Positions 25,246 to 35,267 of a stretch of 64,000 nucleotides of DNA are shown piece after piece. The translations under genes and the position numbers were made by a program. The notes under the pieces are model-generated. The model was not told the origin of the DNA, ran no database searches, and worked only from the letters and a program-made list of their open reading frames with translations. Within the stretch, counting starts at the first letter, position 1, and each line of letters starts with the position of its first letter. Source of the stretch: Zasmidium citrigriseum (lineage: Eukaryota; Ascomycota; Dothideomycetes; Mycosphaerellales; Mycosphaerellaceae); assembly GCA_002786025.1 (NCBI GenBank), contig NHNW01000065.1, positions 62,001-126,000 on the forward strand, written 5' to 3'.

Positions 25246-25559
25246 ATGAAGGTCATTGTTCTTTCTTTTCTAATGGCTTTGGTTTCCTTTGCAGCTGCGG
25301 ATGTATGATGTCGAAACGTCTCACCAAACGTCGACTTGCTTACTGTGAGCAGACCTGCCAGCTCGGAAATGCCAACGGCATTTGTATCGGTGCCGACATC
25401 TACACTTGCACAGCGGTACGTTCATTGATTTCCGCGACTCACCTCCGACTAGGCGTGCGAATTGAATTTGACAAATTTGAATAGGATCATCCGTGTCGGG
25501 CTGCGGGCTCTGAGTGCAATGTGGTGGACAAAGTCTTCGCTCTTGCACACTGCTCGTAG
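25246..25559 (+). CDS. Six-cysteine small secreted peptide, copy B
   Basis: Model: join(25246..25302, 25353..25415, 25485..25559), 64 aere residues counted as 63 plus the initiator, i.e. 195 nt including stop; introns of 50 and 69 nt. The signal peptide is MKVIVLSFLMALVSFAAAD (19 residues, one shorter than copy A). The mature peptide of about 45 residues keeps all six cysteines of copy A: TC near the start, then one in GIC, one in YTC, PC, EC and the terminal CS. It also keeps the LGNANG and GAD segments. Between cysteines many surface positions differ, as expected for old or fast-evolving duplicates. A good TATA box precedes it. The function is not known; secretion is the only firm inference. 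Confidence 0.85.
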
Positions 25560-26041
25560 TTGGAGGTGACAGGGGTTGATGACGAGACCATCGGAGGTTG
25601 GGAATTTGATTCGACCTCGAAACAAATCTGGAAAGCAAGCACTAGAATTGAATTCTTATCCACACGGATCGAAGTTCGTGAGGTCCAACAATTGTCCTCG
25701 ATTTTATGCCCGATCTCACCGATGTATCGTGGCATGGATACCGGCACAGAGATTTGGCCATGGCTTGCTCCCATAGCAACATCTCTGATGAAATGATCCA
25801 GGATCGAAGCGTCTACAGTGGTAGAGTAACATTTGCCCGCTAGTGCCTGCATGTGCCTATCGATAGGGTATTTAGCGCGGTGGGGATTCTCGATAAGGAA
25901 GGAGCTGTGGAACTTTAAATCCTTTGGCCAGCTTCATCCCCTTTCTCCTTCATCAAGGCAAACACATCAACCATCCACAGTCACATGCATTGTATCGATA
26001 TTTCCGCAGCAATTTGAGCTTGACCGCTTCAACCCGTCGAC
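25560..26041. promoter_or_regulatory. Promoter region of the DUF885 gene
   Basis: 482 bp between copy B of the peptide and the DUF885 peptidase, both on the plus strand. The last 120 bp before the ATG are C/T- and A/C-rich, as usual for fungal 5' leaders. No extra gene was found. Confidence 0.4.
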
Positions 26042-27769
26042 ATGGTATCCGAGAAGACGCTCGCCGTCAGAGGCGGTGTGCCTCCCTCCTCGCGAGCAAA
26101 CTTGGAAGAAGCCCTGGCAAAATCTGAAGAGATTCGAGACTTCATACGAGCACTCACCACGGACCTGAGCGAGCTGGAAACTTTCTACGACGTCAAGCTT
26201 TCTCGCAAAAGGATCGAGCGGATTGCAGAGTACTTGACCGGAAAGACCGGAGAGCTGGTCCAACGCTTCTCCAGCGGCTTTGATGAGCTCGACCAAGAGA
26301 GTAAAGTCGACTATCTGCTCAGCATGAGTTACTGCCGGCGGAAGATCCAGACATTGAGGGCCGAATGGTTCAAACTGGATGAGATTCAGCCATTGGTGGC
26401 TGACTGGGCGAACGGTCTGGTGGATCTCTGTGAGCAAAGGCAGAAGGTCGTGCCTACGACAGGAGAGTATGCGGGAAAGACACTATCAGATTCTATCAAG
26501 GGCATGGATGAGCTTTCTGGCCAGATCAAAGAAGGCAAGATCGTCATGGAGGACCCATCCAGACCTTACCGAGCAGCACAGCAAATTGAACAATTACATG
26601 GACTGCTAAAGGAATGGTATACTTTCTATGAGGGCTATGACCCGCTATTTACGTGGTGGACTAGCAAACCATGGGCAGACATGTCCAAAAGGCTCACGGC
26701 TCTCGTCACATTATTCCGCGAAGAGCTTGTCGGCATCAAGCCAGGCAAAGAGGATACCATAGTCGGACAACCCATCGGCAGAGACGAGATTGACAACGAG
26801 CTTCTGGTTGAGATGATCCCATACACTCCGGAGGAACTTATTCGAATCGCCGAGAAAGAATACACATGGTGCGAGAAAGAAGCCATCAAAGCCGCTCAGG
26901 ACATGGGCTTGGGCAACGACTGGCGCAAGGCTCTCGAAAAAGTCAAGACAATGTACGTCGAGCCCGGTCAGCAGACATACATGGTCCACGAGCTCGCACA
27001 AGAGGCCATTGACTATGTGACGAAACACGACATGGTCACCGTCCCGCAGATTGCCAAAGAGTGTTGGCGAACGTACATGATCCCACCTGAGCAACAGAAA
27101 GTCAGCCCATTCTTCCTCGGAGGGCCTTACATCCAAGTCTCCTACCCAACAAATACAATGACCCATGAAGAGAAACTCATGGTCATGCGCGGCAACAGTC
27201 GTCCTCTGTCCCGCTCGACAGTCTTCCACGAACTGATCCCCGGCCACCATCTCCAGTACCACTACATGCCACGCAGCAAACCTCATCGCCAACTCTTCGA
27301 AACACCCTTCTGGATCGAAGGCTGGGCTTTTTACTGGGAGATGATCCTCTGGGATCGCGGCTTCCCAGATACTCCCGAAAACCGAATGGGCATGCTCTTC
27401 TGGCGCATGCATCGCTGTGCTCGAATCGTCTTCTCTTTGAATTTCCACCTAGGAAAGATGACACCGCAAGAATGTATCGACTACCTTGTGGAGAAAGTCG
27501 GACATGAGCGGTCGACGGCTGAAGGTGAGGTGAGGAGGAGTTTCAATGGGGATTATGGGGCGCTTTATCAGGCTGGGTATATGATTGGGGCGTTGCAGAT
27601 TTATGCTTTGAGGAAGGAGGTTGTTGATACGGGGAAGATGGGGGAGAAAGAGTTTCATGATCGGATCTTGAAAGGGAATACGATGCCTATCGAAATGGTG
27701 AGAGCTTTGTTGAAGAGGGAGAAACTAGACAGGTTTCATCAGCCCTCGTGGAGGTTCTATGATCTCTGA
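26042..27769 (+). CDS. DUF885-family putative zinc peptidase
   Basis: Single exon, 575 aa. The family signature is HELIPGHHLQ: His396-Glu397 and His402-His403 form an HExxxxHH variant of the gluzincin HExxH motif. A downstream ETPFWIEGWAFYWE segment supplies the probable third ligand Glu. Members of DUF885 are related to M32-like carboxypeptidases and dipeptidases, and several bacterial ones act on peptides. There is no signal peptide, so it is likely cytosolic. The N-terminal 250 residues are helical and charged, typical of the family's lid. The start ATG at 26042 follows an A/C-rich leader. The sense strand turns sharply G/T-rich after about 27500. Confidence 0.88.
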   Translation: MVSEKTLAVRGGVPPSSRANLEEALAKSEEIRDFIRALTTDLSELETFYDVKLSRKRIERIAEYLTGKTGELVQRFSSGFDELDQESKVDYLLSMSYCRRKIQTLRAEWFKLDEIQPLVADWANGLVDLCEQRQKVVPTTGEYAGKTLSDSIKGMDELSGQIKEGKIVMEDPSRPYRAAQQIEQLHGLLKEWYTFYEGYDPLFTWWTSKPWADMSKRLTALVTLFREELVGIKPGKEDTIVGQPIGRDEIDNELLVEMIPYTPEELIRIAEKEYTWCEKEAIKAAQDMGLGNDWRKALEKVKTMYVEPGQQTYMVHELAQEAIDYVTKHDMVTVPQIAKECWRTYMIPPEQQKVSPFFLGGPYIQVSYPTNTMTHEEKLMVMRGNSRPLSRSTVFHELIPGHHLQYHYMPRSKPHRQLFETPFWIEGWAFYWEMILWDRGFPDTPENRMGMLFWRMHRCARIVFSLNFHLGKMTPQECIDYLVEKVGHERSTAEGEVRRSFNGDYGALYQAGYMIGALQIYALRKEVVDTGKMGEKEFHDRILKGNTMPIEMVRALLKREKLDRFHQPSWRFYDL

Positions 27770-28030
27770 AGCGGCTATGCAAAGGCTAGATGTAACGACC
27801 AGGCAAGTCACAGTCTTTTAACCTTGAGAAACGTCGAAGGGGCTGAGGCCTTTGCATACGCAGTGAAGTTGGGATTTGGACTACTGAGAGCTGCTCCATA
27901 CTCACTATTTTAACGCACCCGCAGTCATACGCAAGGCATCTTCGATCAGTCATTGAATAAATACCATGATTCCACCGAATACATGATCTTGAAGAAGGCA
28001 AATACGACATTCGAACATCCCCTCCAGCGA

Positions 28031-28514
28031 CTAAACGCGATCAGACTTCGTCGTATTGATCATGAAACTCTTAAACTTGATCTGCCTCTCATCAAACGCC
28101 TGGCATCCCTTCCGTGGGACCGTGGCGTCCGTGGCCAAGATCCCCTCACTCCCTTTACAATGCGGGTGGGCGAAGATCACGGTACTCGCACCGTAGGGGG
28201 TACCATTGGCGTCTTGAAAAGTGGCATTGGGAGTGACGCCGAGGGCTGCGAAGTTCTGGCTGCCGAGATTGACACACTTGAAGGCCTGGACGGTGCGTTG
28301 CTCGTAGGGCGTCGTCGTACAGGACTCCTCGTTGTAGAACGCTGTCTTGAAGTCGATGGCGAGGTGGATGTCGCTTCTTTTGGACAAGTTTGGTGCGCCG
28401 TTGGCGAGGCTCAGCAAGGAGACGAGGGCGAGTGAGATGGCTGTGATCTGAGAGGATGTTGATCAGTCGCTGTTCTATGGTGAATGGCGGGACGATATAT
28501 CTTACCTTAGCCAT
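28031..28514 (-). CDS. Small secreted protein, four cysteines
   Basis: Model: complement(28031..28447, 28506..28514), 141 aa. Exon 1 is only nine coding bases (Met-Ala-Lys) followed by a good GTAAGA donor. The 58-nt intron joins in frame to ITAISLALVSLLSLANGA, completing a signal peptide that neither exon has alone. A LSKR site near residue 28 could be cut by a Kex2 protease. The mature part has four cysteines (ESC, FKC, HPHC, KGC) and NxT sequons. No family is recognised; it is a candidate effector or cell-surface protein. A TATATATA element lies about 100 nt upstream (28612-28619). Confidence 0.8.
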
Positions 28515-29125
28515 GGTGATGTGCGTGTTCTCAGGCTTTTGAAACGGCAAGGAACAAATTGGTTGCTTTCTCTTCGACCTACCTCCTACTGTCGGGTGCT
28601 CAGCTTGGCAATATATATACAAGCGAAGCACCGATCCAGGCCTTGCGGCAAGAGGTTCTGTCAAGCCCACGTGCAACGACACACCGATACCAAATTGGCC
28701 GTCTTAATAACATCCTCCAGGCGAAGGATGCACTATAGGAATAAGGCTAGCTTGAAATGTTGAAGCTTGTTGATCGTTCACTCCGCGGAGTAGATTTCGA
28801 CTAGACGCCTGCTCTGCCAGGCGATGTGATTCCACATAGTATTGAGGCCGGGACGCCGTTGACGCACGAGGCCATACCACTCTTCCCGCGATAGCCAGCA
28901 TTGAAGCAACGAGTTCCAACATGTGTCAATCGTTCCCCGCTCAACACAGCGTAGATTGTGTAGGACGACCAATGACATGAATTGGATTGATCTTGAGGCT
29001 CAAACAGACGGAGTCAGAAACGTCGAAGTAATGGCCAATGGTTCCGATTCCTATCATTACTTTCAGCAATTTTGCTATGCACGAGCGACCAATCCAATCT
29101 CGAGCCCGCTATCACTGTTCACCGC
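28515..29125. other. Intergenic 611 bp
   Basis: This is the promoter of the four-cysteine secreted protein (minus) and the 3' flank of the amidase. No additional gene or repeat was recognised. Confidence 0.4.
28612..28619 (-). promoter_or_regulatory. TATA box of the four-cysteine secreted protein gene
   Basis: TATATATA is about 98-105 nt upstream of the ATG at 28514, at the usual distance for fungal TATA promoters. Confidence 0.55.
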
Positions 29126-31216
29126 TCAAACGAACTTCATCACACCAGTGGACCTGCCATTCCTACCTCGAGCAACAACAATCACCATCGCCCTCTCTGG
29201 GTCTGGAACACCCTTCTCCTCAGGCCGACCGGACCACGGCGCGAGAGTTGAGACCGCAGCCTTCCATGTACCCTTGCCATCAATCTGAACATTTTGAACT
29301 TCCTCTCCGTCCACATAAACGTGCAAGGCATCGATCTCACAACGATCGACTTGCCCACTGATACTCAGACCTCTCCCGTCAGCCTCACGATCGATTTCAT
29401 CGACACTCAACGTCGGAGCCTTGAGACCAATCTCTCTCTTTCCTCCACTCAAATCAATCTCATCGCTGGGCAATGCCGGAGTCCTACCCGGAGATCGCCT
29501 CAACTGACTCGCCTTCTCAAAAGCAAACGCATACCTCAGCAAGTTCGAATCGTCATACGCCTTGCCCGCAAACGTCAAATTGACGGGCATGCCAATATCT
29601 GCCATGACGCCCATCGGCACGTTGATAGTCGGGATGCCAAGCTGGCGAATAGCGCAATTGCCGTTGGAGTACAAGACCCCATTTCGCCAGGCTTCTGCTG
29701 CTGAGGTTTCGTTGACGTCGGCGTCGGCTTTGCCTACGTCGCCGTTACAGGGCCAGACGACCATGTCGAGCTTGAGGGCGTCGAGCCAGTCCTCGAAGTC
29801 GGTTTTGCGTTTGGTTTCGAGGTTCCTGAGGGCTTGCGCGAGGTTCGGGATTTTGTAGGTTGGCAGACGGCCGGAGGTGATGTGTGCCACGACGGCTGTG
29901 TGGCGGACGAGCGGATCATTGTCGTCGTATTTGTCTGGCAAAGCACCTGGTGGGCGAGGGAAGATTGTAGCGGAGTCGACTTGGGCCAGGCTGGTAGCCA
30001 CGTTCTTGTCACCATTGTCGGCTAGGAAGTCATCCCAGGCGTATGCCATCAGCTGGCACATGTCGAATTCGTTGTAGTGAGGTGGAGCTACGCTTTCCTT
30101 CTTGTTGGAGGTTGGTCCGGCCTTCTCGAACTTGGTCACGACAGGGAAGTCGACCTCTTCGACGATGGCGCCACAGCCTTCCAAGACTTTGCGAGCATGG
30201 TTCCAGAGATCGATGACCGAGTGGCGAGTATAGACCTTTCTTGCATCGGGATCAGAGTCGTTTTTGCCGATGTACATTTTTGGCACACCGATCCGTTTGC
30301 TAGCAAGTGAAGCGCCGTCGGCAAGATCAAAGAACGAATTCGGACGGATGTCCTTGACCTTAGGCAGTTGCACATATGGTTGCTCTCTCCAGAAGTCACA
30401 CTTCGTCTTCTCATCTTCGGCGACAAGGATGTCGAGCAAAGCAAACATGTCCTCCACCGTCCTCGTATGCGGTACAACAGTGTCGCAAGATGGAAACAGG
30501 GGCCAGTTGCCTCGTATCGAGATGAGTCCCCTGGGTGGAGTATAGGCAACGAGACCATTGTTCGAAGCCGGTGAGCGACCTGATGAGATGGTCTCCTCAC
30601 CCATTCCAAAGACTCCAAAGCTCGCTGCCGTAGCCGTTGCAGATCCATTCGAAGATCCAGAAGCAAAAGCAGCCGTAAGATATTCGGCGTTGTATGGCGA
30701 CTCAGCTCGCCCATAGACTCCACGCTGCATGCCTCCAGCAGCCATTGGAGGCATGTTGGTCCGACCCAGAATAACGGCACCAGCATCTTTGATCTGTCTG
30801 ACCGTAAAGGCATCTTCATTGGCGACGAGGTCCTTGAAAGCTGGAGAACCAGAGGCCACCGTCATGTCTTGGATCTTGTACGAGTCTTTGATGGTGCATG
30901 GGATGCCATCAAGAGGACCGCGGGCTTCGCCTTTGGCACGACGATCATCAGAGGCTTGGGCAGAGTCGAATGCGTCTTCTTTGATGATGGGTGTAGAGTT
31001 GAGCAAAGTGGTGCGGCGATCGTATTTAGCCATGCGTATGAGGTGCTTTGCCGTCAATTCGACGCTATTGATGTGGCCTTGGGACAACGCTGAAGCAAGA
31101 TCTGCAACAGTGGCTTCCACCACAGACAAGGTCTGGAAAAGTCAGCATGGACCTCAGGATTGAGCATGTAACCGTTAACTCACAGTCTTCGCATGATGAC
31201 CATTGGTTGTCGCCAT
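29126..31216 (-). CDS. Amidase-signature enzyme with unusual C-terminal extension
   Basis: Model: complement(29126..31132, 31184..31216), 679 aa. Exon 1 encodes only 11 residues (MATTNGHHAKT), joined across a 51-nt intron. The amidase signature is present: catalytic Lys in DGIPCTIKDSY, the Ser-rich loop FASGSSNGSA, and the nucleophile region EETISSGRSPAS. These are the Ser-cisSer-Lys triad elements of enzymes that hydrolyse carboxylic amides. About 100 residues after the normal end (from roughly KREIGLKAPTLS) form a beta-rich-looking extension that I do not recognise. At 679 aa it is longer than the usual 500-570. It is transcribed divergently from the MFS transporter through a shared promoter, so uptake and hydrolysis of an amide substrate is a reasonable inference. 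Confidence 0.88.
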
Positions 31217-31346
31217 GATTGTTGATCTTAGTGCTCGAAGAGAGCGCCGTTGAGAAAGGAACTGGTTCTCATCTGGTGCTTCGCCCAGGCTGCTTATATG
31301 TTCCTTCTTCACCTTGCATCGCTTCGAGACCTCTATCACGATTTGA

Positions 31347-31360
31347 TGCGGGGCCCCGCA
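31347..31360. promoter_or_regulatory. 14-bp palindrome with CGG-N4-CCG
   Basis: TGCGGGGCCCCGCA is a perfect palindrome. It holds CGG and CCG triplets spaced by four bases, the kind of site bound by Zn2Cys6 dimers. A Zn2Cys6 gene lies 2-3.5 kb away (33440-34868). Binding is inferred only. Confidence 0.5.
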
Positions 31361-31585
31361 CTTGAGAATTCATCCGTGATAGTGACGATGTTGCCGTAGG
31401 CCCGTAGGCGGGATAATGGTGCAGGGTGTTTGTTCGCCAATTGATATCGAAGCCTGGTTTGCGAGTGAGCTTCGCATTTAGCAGCTGTTAATTTCGATTG
31501 TGGAGCATCCAATCAAGCCCCTGGACATGCGAGTGTTTCCCCCAAAATCTGAACATCGTAGGGGCTCCACGTTATCAAGTGGACA

Positions 31586-31597
31586 TTCCACGTGGAA
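31586..31597. promoter_or_regulatory. 12-bp palindromic E-box
   Basis: TTCCACGTGGAA is a perfect palindrome centred on CACGTG, the core site of bHLH factors. It lies 93-104 nt before the MFS ATG. Confidence 0.5.
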
Positions 31598-31689
31598 CTT
31601 TGTCCTGGTGGGCAAGGAGGTATATGTGGAGGAGTCTCGCAAGCTGGTGAAGTGGAGTCGTTTCGATCAACTTTCTTCCATCATTCTCA

Positions 31690-33357
31690 ATGATGCCGTC
31701 GGTCACATTCGAACAAGACTATGTTCCCGGCACTGTCCATTTGGTCGACGTCGCCGGGCAGACCTCTGACGCCCTTCACGATGCATCGAAGAAGGATGTC
31801 GTCTTGGTCCCTCGTCCAGGCTCAGACCCAAACGATCCATTGAACTGGACATATCGCCGCAAACTCCTTGCTGTCAGCATGGCGTACTTGTATGTCCTTG
31901 GAACTGGTATTGCCACGTCTTTACAATACTCGGTTCTGGCGGACATCACAGCCGATACTGGCATCTCAACCGGCGACTTGGTCCAGGGCACTGGTGTCAT
32001 GTTCCTCTTCTTCGGATGGGCCTGTCTACTTTGGCAGCCTCTGGCTTTGACATATGGGCGTCGTGGAGTCTACCTCATTAGCATCTTGTTGACTGTGCCA
32101 ATGATGGTCTGGACAGCGTACAGCACTAATGCCGCGGAGTGGTATGGCCATCGAGTACTTATCGGCATCATCGTCTCCCCAATCGAGTCGCTTTGCGAGG
32201 TGACCGTTTACGACCTCTTCTTCGCTCACGATCGAGGCACATACATGGGACTATATTGCTTTGTCCTGTTTGGGTCGAACTTTCTGGCGCCTCTCTTCGC
32301 AGGCTGGTTCAATGATGCGTATGGCTGGCGGTGGACGATGCATTTTGGGGCCATCATCTGTGCGGTGTTCTTCGTCGTGCTCTTCTTCTTCATGGAGGAG
32401 ACGATCTACTTCCGTGAACAACCCTCCGAGGGAGGTCTGCCGGAACGCACGGATTCGTACCCTTCAGAGAACCGAGAGAAGAAGGATGCTTCGGCGGGAG
32501 GCAAGGAGGTGTCTGAAGCAACTTCGCCAGATCGGACACCGTCGCTTCAAGCGGCCCTCTCCTGGCAACCGAACATGAATTCCGGCAGGAGGCGATACAG
32601 CTTCTTCAAGACTCTCCCCGGGCATCCGAGCAACATGGTCATGCTGCAGATGGCATACCGTCCAGTCATCATGATACTCCAGTTCCCAAACGTTGCATGG
32701 GCCGGCTTCTTATACGGCATCAATCTCTCTTGGTACAACGTACTGAATGGCACAGCCAGCCCCGTCCTTTCCGGCCCTCCCTACAACTGGTCTGCCGGTC
32801 TTGTCGGTTGCATCTACGCTGGTCCTATCATTGGCGCAGGACTGGCCTCGCTTTGGTCTGGCAATGTCGCTGACTGGGTAACTCTGCAGCTTGCTCGCAG
32901 GAACAAAGGGACGCGGGAGCCCGAATTTCGCCTTTGGGTGCTTGTCGTCTCCGGTATTATATCATCAGCTGGGCTGATTCTGTGGGGAGTCGGCGCATAT
33001 CACCACATCCACTGGATCGGGCTAGTCTTTGGACTCGGCATGCTGACTTTTGGCTGCGTCACTGGAGGCTCGATTGCTCTCAGCTATGATGTCGACTGCT
33101 TCAAGGGAATTGCTGGAGAGACCACCGTCTCTGTGATCCTCATTCGAAATACCATTGGGTTCGGCTTCAGCTATGCCATCACACCTTGGTGGACCAACCA
33201 GGGACTGCAAAACTGCTTCATCACCGCAGCCATGGTGTCGATCGTATGTACTGCCACGTTCTTGCTGATGATCGTGTTTGGGAAGAGACTTCGAAGATGG
33301 TCAGCTCCGGCTTATCGAAAATACTTGGCTTCGTCTGCTGTGGGTGGAGAGGAGTAG
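31690..33357 (+). CDS. MFS transporter (DHA1-type, HOL3/polyamine-resistance-like)
   Basis: Single exon, 555 aa. The hydrophilic N-terminus has the family's DPNDPLNWTYRRK motif just before helix 1, typical of fungal DHA1 drug:H+ antiporters and HOL3-like carriers. About twelve hydrophobic segments follow, with a long charged loop between helices 6 and 7 (residues about 240-300). ALTYGRRGVYL after helix 2 corresponds to the MFS signature. The plasma membrane is the expected site; the substrate could be an amide, a drug or a secondary metabolite. Start: two adjacent ATGs at 31690 and 31693; the second has the better context by eye. It is divergent from the amidase and convergent with the Zn2Cys6 gene (82 bp between stops). 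Confidence 0.9.
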   Translation: MMPSVTFEQDYVPGTVHLVDVAGQTSDALHDASKKDVVLVPRPGSDPNDPLNWTYRRKLLAVSMAYLYVLGTGIATSLQYSVLADITADTGISTGDLVQGTGVMFLFFGWACLLWQPLALTYGRRGVYLISILLTVPMMVWTAYSTNAAEWYGHRVLIGIIVSPIESLCEVTVYDLFFAHDRGTYMGLYCFVLFGSNFLAPLFAGWFNDAYGWRWTMHFGAIICAVFFVVLFFFMEETIYFREQPSEGGLPERTDSYPSENREKKDASAGGKEVSEATSPDRTPSLQAALSWQPNMNSGRRRYSFFKTLPGHPSNMVMLQMAYRPVIMILQFPNVAWAGFLYGINLSWYNVLNGTASPVLSGPPYNWSAGLVGCIYAGPIIGAGLASLWSGNVADWVTLQLARRNKGTREPEFRLWVLVVSGIISSAGLILWGVGAYHHIHWIGLVFGLGMLTFGCVTGGSIALSYDVDCFKGIAGETTVSVILIRNTIGFGFSYAITPWWTNQGLQNCFITAAMVSIVCTATFLLMIVFGKRLRRWSAPAYRKYLASSAVGGEE

Positions 33358-33439
33358 TGTCCACGAATGTCAATGGTGATCTGGTCAGAATGTTCAGTGC
33401 GAAGACTAAAAGTAACAATCAGAGTGACGTACCGCAAAT

Positions 33440-34868
33440 TCAATCAGCTTCCGCCAGCCTTAGCAATCTCTCTCCCGCGGTCGCTGCGAAAGGTATGTCG
33501 TGTCCCAAATTCTTCACCAAATCGCCAAAGAAGGCGATCAAACGCTTCGCCTCAGCAGCGTACTGACTATCATCGTATCGCGACGCATTGTGAAGCATAT
33601 GGCCGACCCCAAGCAGTTGATGCACGATCTGGCTGCCAGCGACTTTGAAGATGATCAATGGTGCATCGGTCACTTCCTCCAGCAGCTTCTCAGCAATCTT
33701 CATAACCTCAGAGACCGGTGCTTGGCAATAAAGCAGCGTCATGATGCTGACAAGTGTCTCTGTGCAAGTGATCTGTACTGCCATATACTTGCAGCGATCC
33801 GTGTCGTACTGGTCGAGGTCATGTATTATAAGCGGTCTGCTAGCCTTGACTCGATCGAGCCCGTCAAGCAGAGTAGTTGGAGAAGGCCGAGCACAAAAGA
33901 CGGCAAGCGTAGACTTTCGATCGCGGCAACCTCGGAGGCTGAAGATGGCGTACTCGAGAAGTCTGAATAGATCGGTGATATAGGACCAGCCTTCTGTCCA
34001 GGCCTTTGTTTCGGCTGGCATAGATGGGGTGATTCGTGGGTAGCGGACAGAAATTTGTGCTTCCGGCATTCTCATAATATGGCCGAGGATGCATGCTGAA
34101 TGGATCTCGAGACGATAGACACACCAGAAGAGCCGCCGTCTCTCGTCGACCTCTATGAGAGGGATACTCGCTGGCCAACGGGCCTCGTCGTGGAAACCGT
34201 GCTGAGCTGCAATGGCGTGATACAGACCCAGGTATCGATGCAAGTCGCTGTAGTCGTTTTCGTGCAGTGAGTATACAGCTAGAAGACCGAAAGACCGTAA
34301 GTAGTCCAGATCCTGCGATTGAGCGATCTTAGTCGGAATCTTGGACACGGCTTCTTGGAAATACAGGCCACTCTCGGGTATGGTGTGACCTTGAATGAGA
34401 GTCTTGTCGAAGACAGCATCGAGTGCAGCGGTCTGCGAGCTGACTGCACAGAGTGCCATCAGCAACATGTACGCTGGTTGGTCGACCGAAGGGATGCCGT
34501 CTTTCCACCGTGACATTAGGTCGTTCTCGGGAACAAATGGAAAACTGCTTTGCATTCAGCAGAGATCTTTGATCCGGGACGGTGCTTCGATACTAGCACT
34601 GATACATGGTGTTCCGATAAACGTGCAAGAGCCTCGAGGTTGTTGATATCGATCTGAAGTCAGAGTCATCATCTTTCATTTCCTTGGTCTTTCTGCCTCG
34701 CTTTCGTATCGGTCGTGACATTGTGCATTCCGCGCCATAGTCGGTGCATGTGAGACACCCAGATTGATTTCCATCAGTGGGGCGCCATCTGCACTTCAGA
34801 CCCCTGCCGTGGCAGAAATCGCAAGCACGCGAGACTCGCTGTCGCTTTCCCTGTTGATACGGTGGCAT
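33440..34868 (-). CDS. Zn2Cys6 transcription factor, candidate cluster regulator
   Basis: Model: complement(33440..34544, 34600..34868), 457 aa. The 55-nt intron starts in TATCA-GTGCTA and ends AAAGCAG. It joins TMYH to FPFVPENDLMSRW, giving the usual fungal_trans entry; an in-frame stop lies between the two open frames otherwise. Zinc cluster cysteines are at residues 16, 19, 26, 38, 41 and 48, followed by a basic RPIRKRGRKTK linker that may be a nuclear signal. The middle homology region includes DERRRLFWCVYRLE. It sits between the MFS transporter and the DUF1330-like gene, the typical position of a pathway-specific regulator. A CACGTG is found 107 nt upstream of the ATG. Confidence 0.87.
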
Positions 34869-35267
34869 GGTGCGAGATTTGGTGTGGTCGTTGATGCAAA
34901 CTAGAAAGAGGTCAGCGATTATAACAGCAGCTGCTAAAAGGCTAAGAGCTCTGGGCAGATATCGATAAGAGCTTCACGTGATGTTGTTGGTTCTCTCCAG
35001 GCATGGTCCTCCCTGACGATCATCCGCACCTGTCCGCGTAGCGATTGCAATTATCTCTCAAGCTGAAAGAATTTTCCGTTGTTCTCAAAAGTCGAGCAAA
35101 AAGAGAAGACTAACTGTCAGCGAAATCATTTAGATAATTCTGTAAGATTCCACATTTCGCTCCCGTCAGATAGTAAGATATATCTCTCATCCTCTTGTCA
35201 TCGTCGTTTGACCTGTCCTAGCTGTCACAGCATTGTACTGTATGCCACTGCGCAATGTAGTGTTCAT
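34869..35267. promoter_or_regulatory. Promoter of the Zn2Cys6 regulator
   Basis: 399 bp between the TF start and the stop of the DUF1330-like gene. It contains CACGTG at 34975-34980. It is A/T-richer than its surroundings near 35080-35180. Confidence 0.4.

Larger units (their letters stand above)
24990..25559 (+). repeat. Tandem duplication unit B (promoter plus gene)
   Basis: This is the counterpart of unit A. The spacing between the CCGAGATTCTGCAG promoter match and the ATG is nearly the same in both (about 180 nt). Coding and promoter sequences have diverged substantially, so the duplication is not recent. Confidence 0.75.
31217..31689. promoter_or_regulatory. Bidirectional promoter, amidase / MFS transporter
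   Basis: 473 bp between divergent start codons. It contains a TATA element for the amidase (31293-31298, TATAAG on the minus strand, about 77-82 nt upstream). It also holds the 14-bp palindrome at 31347-31360 and the 12-bp palindrome at 31586-31597. Shared control of both genes is likely. Confidence 0.65.
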
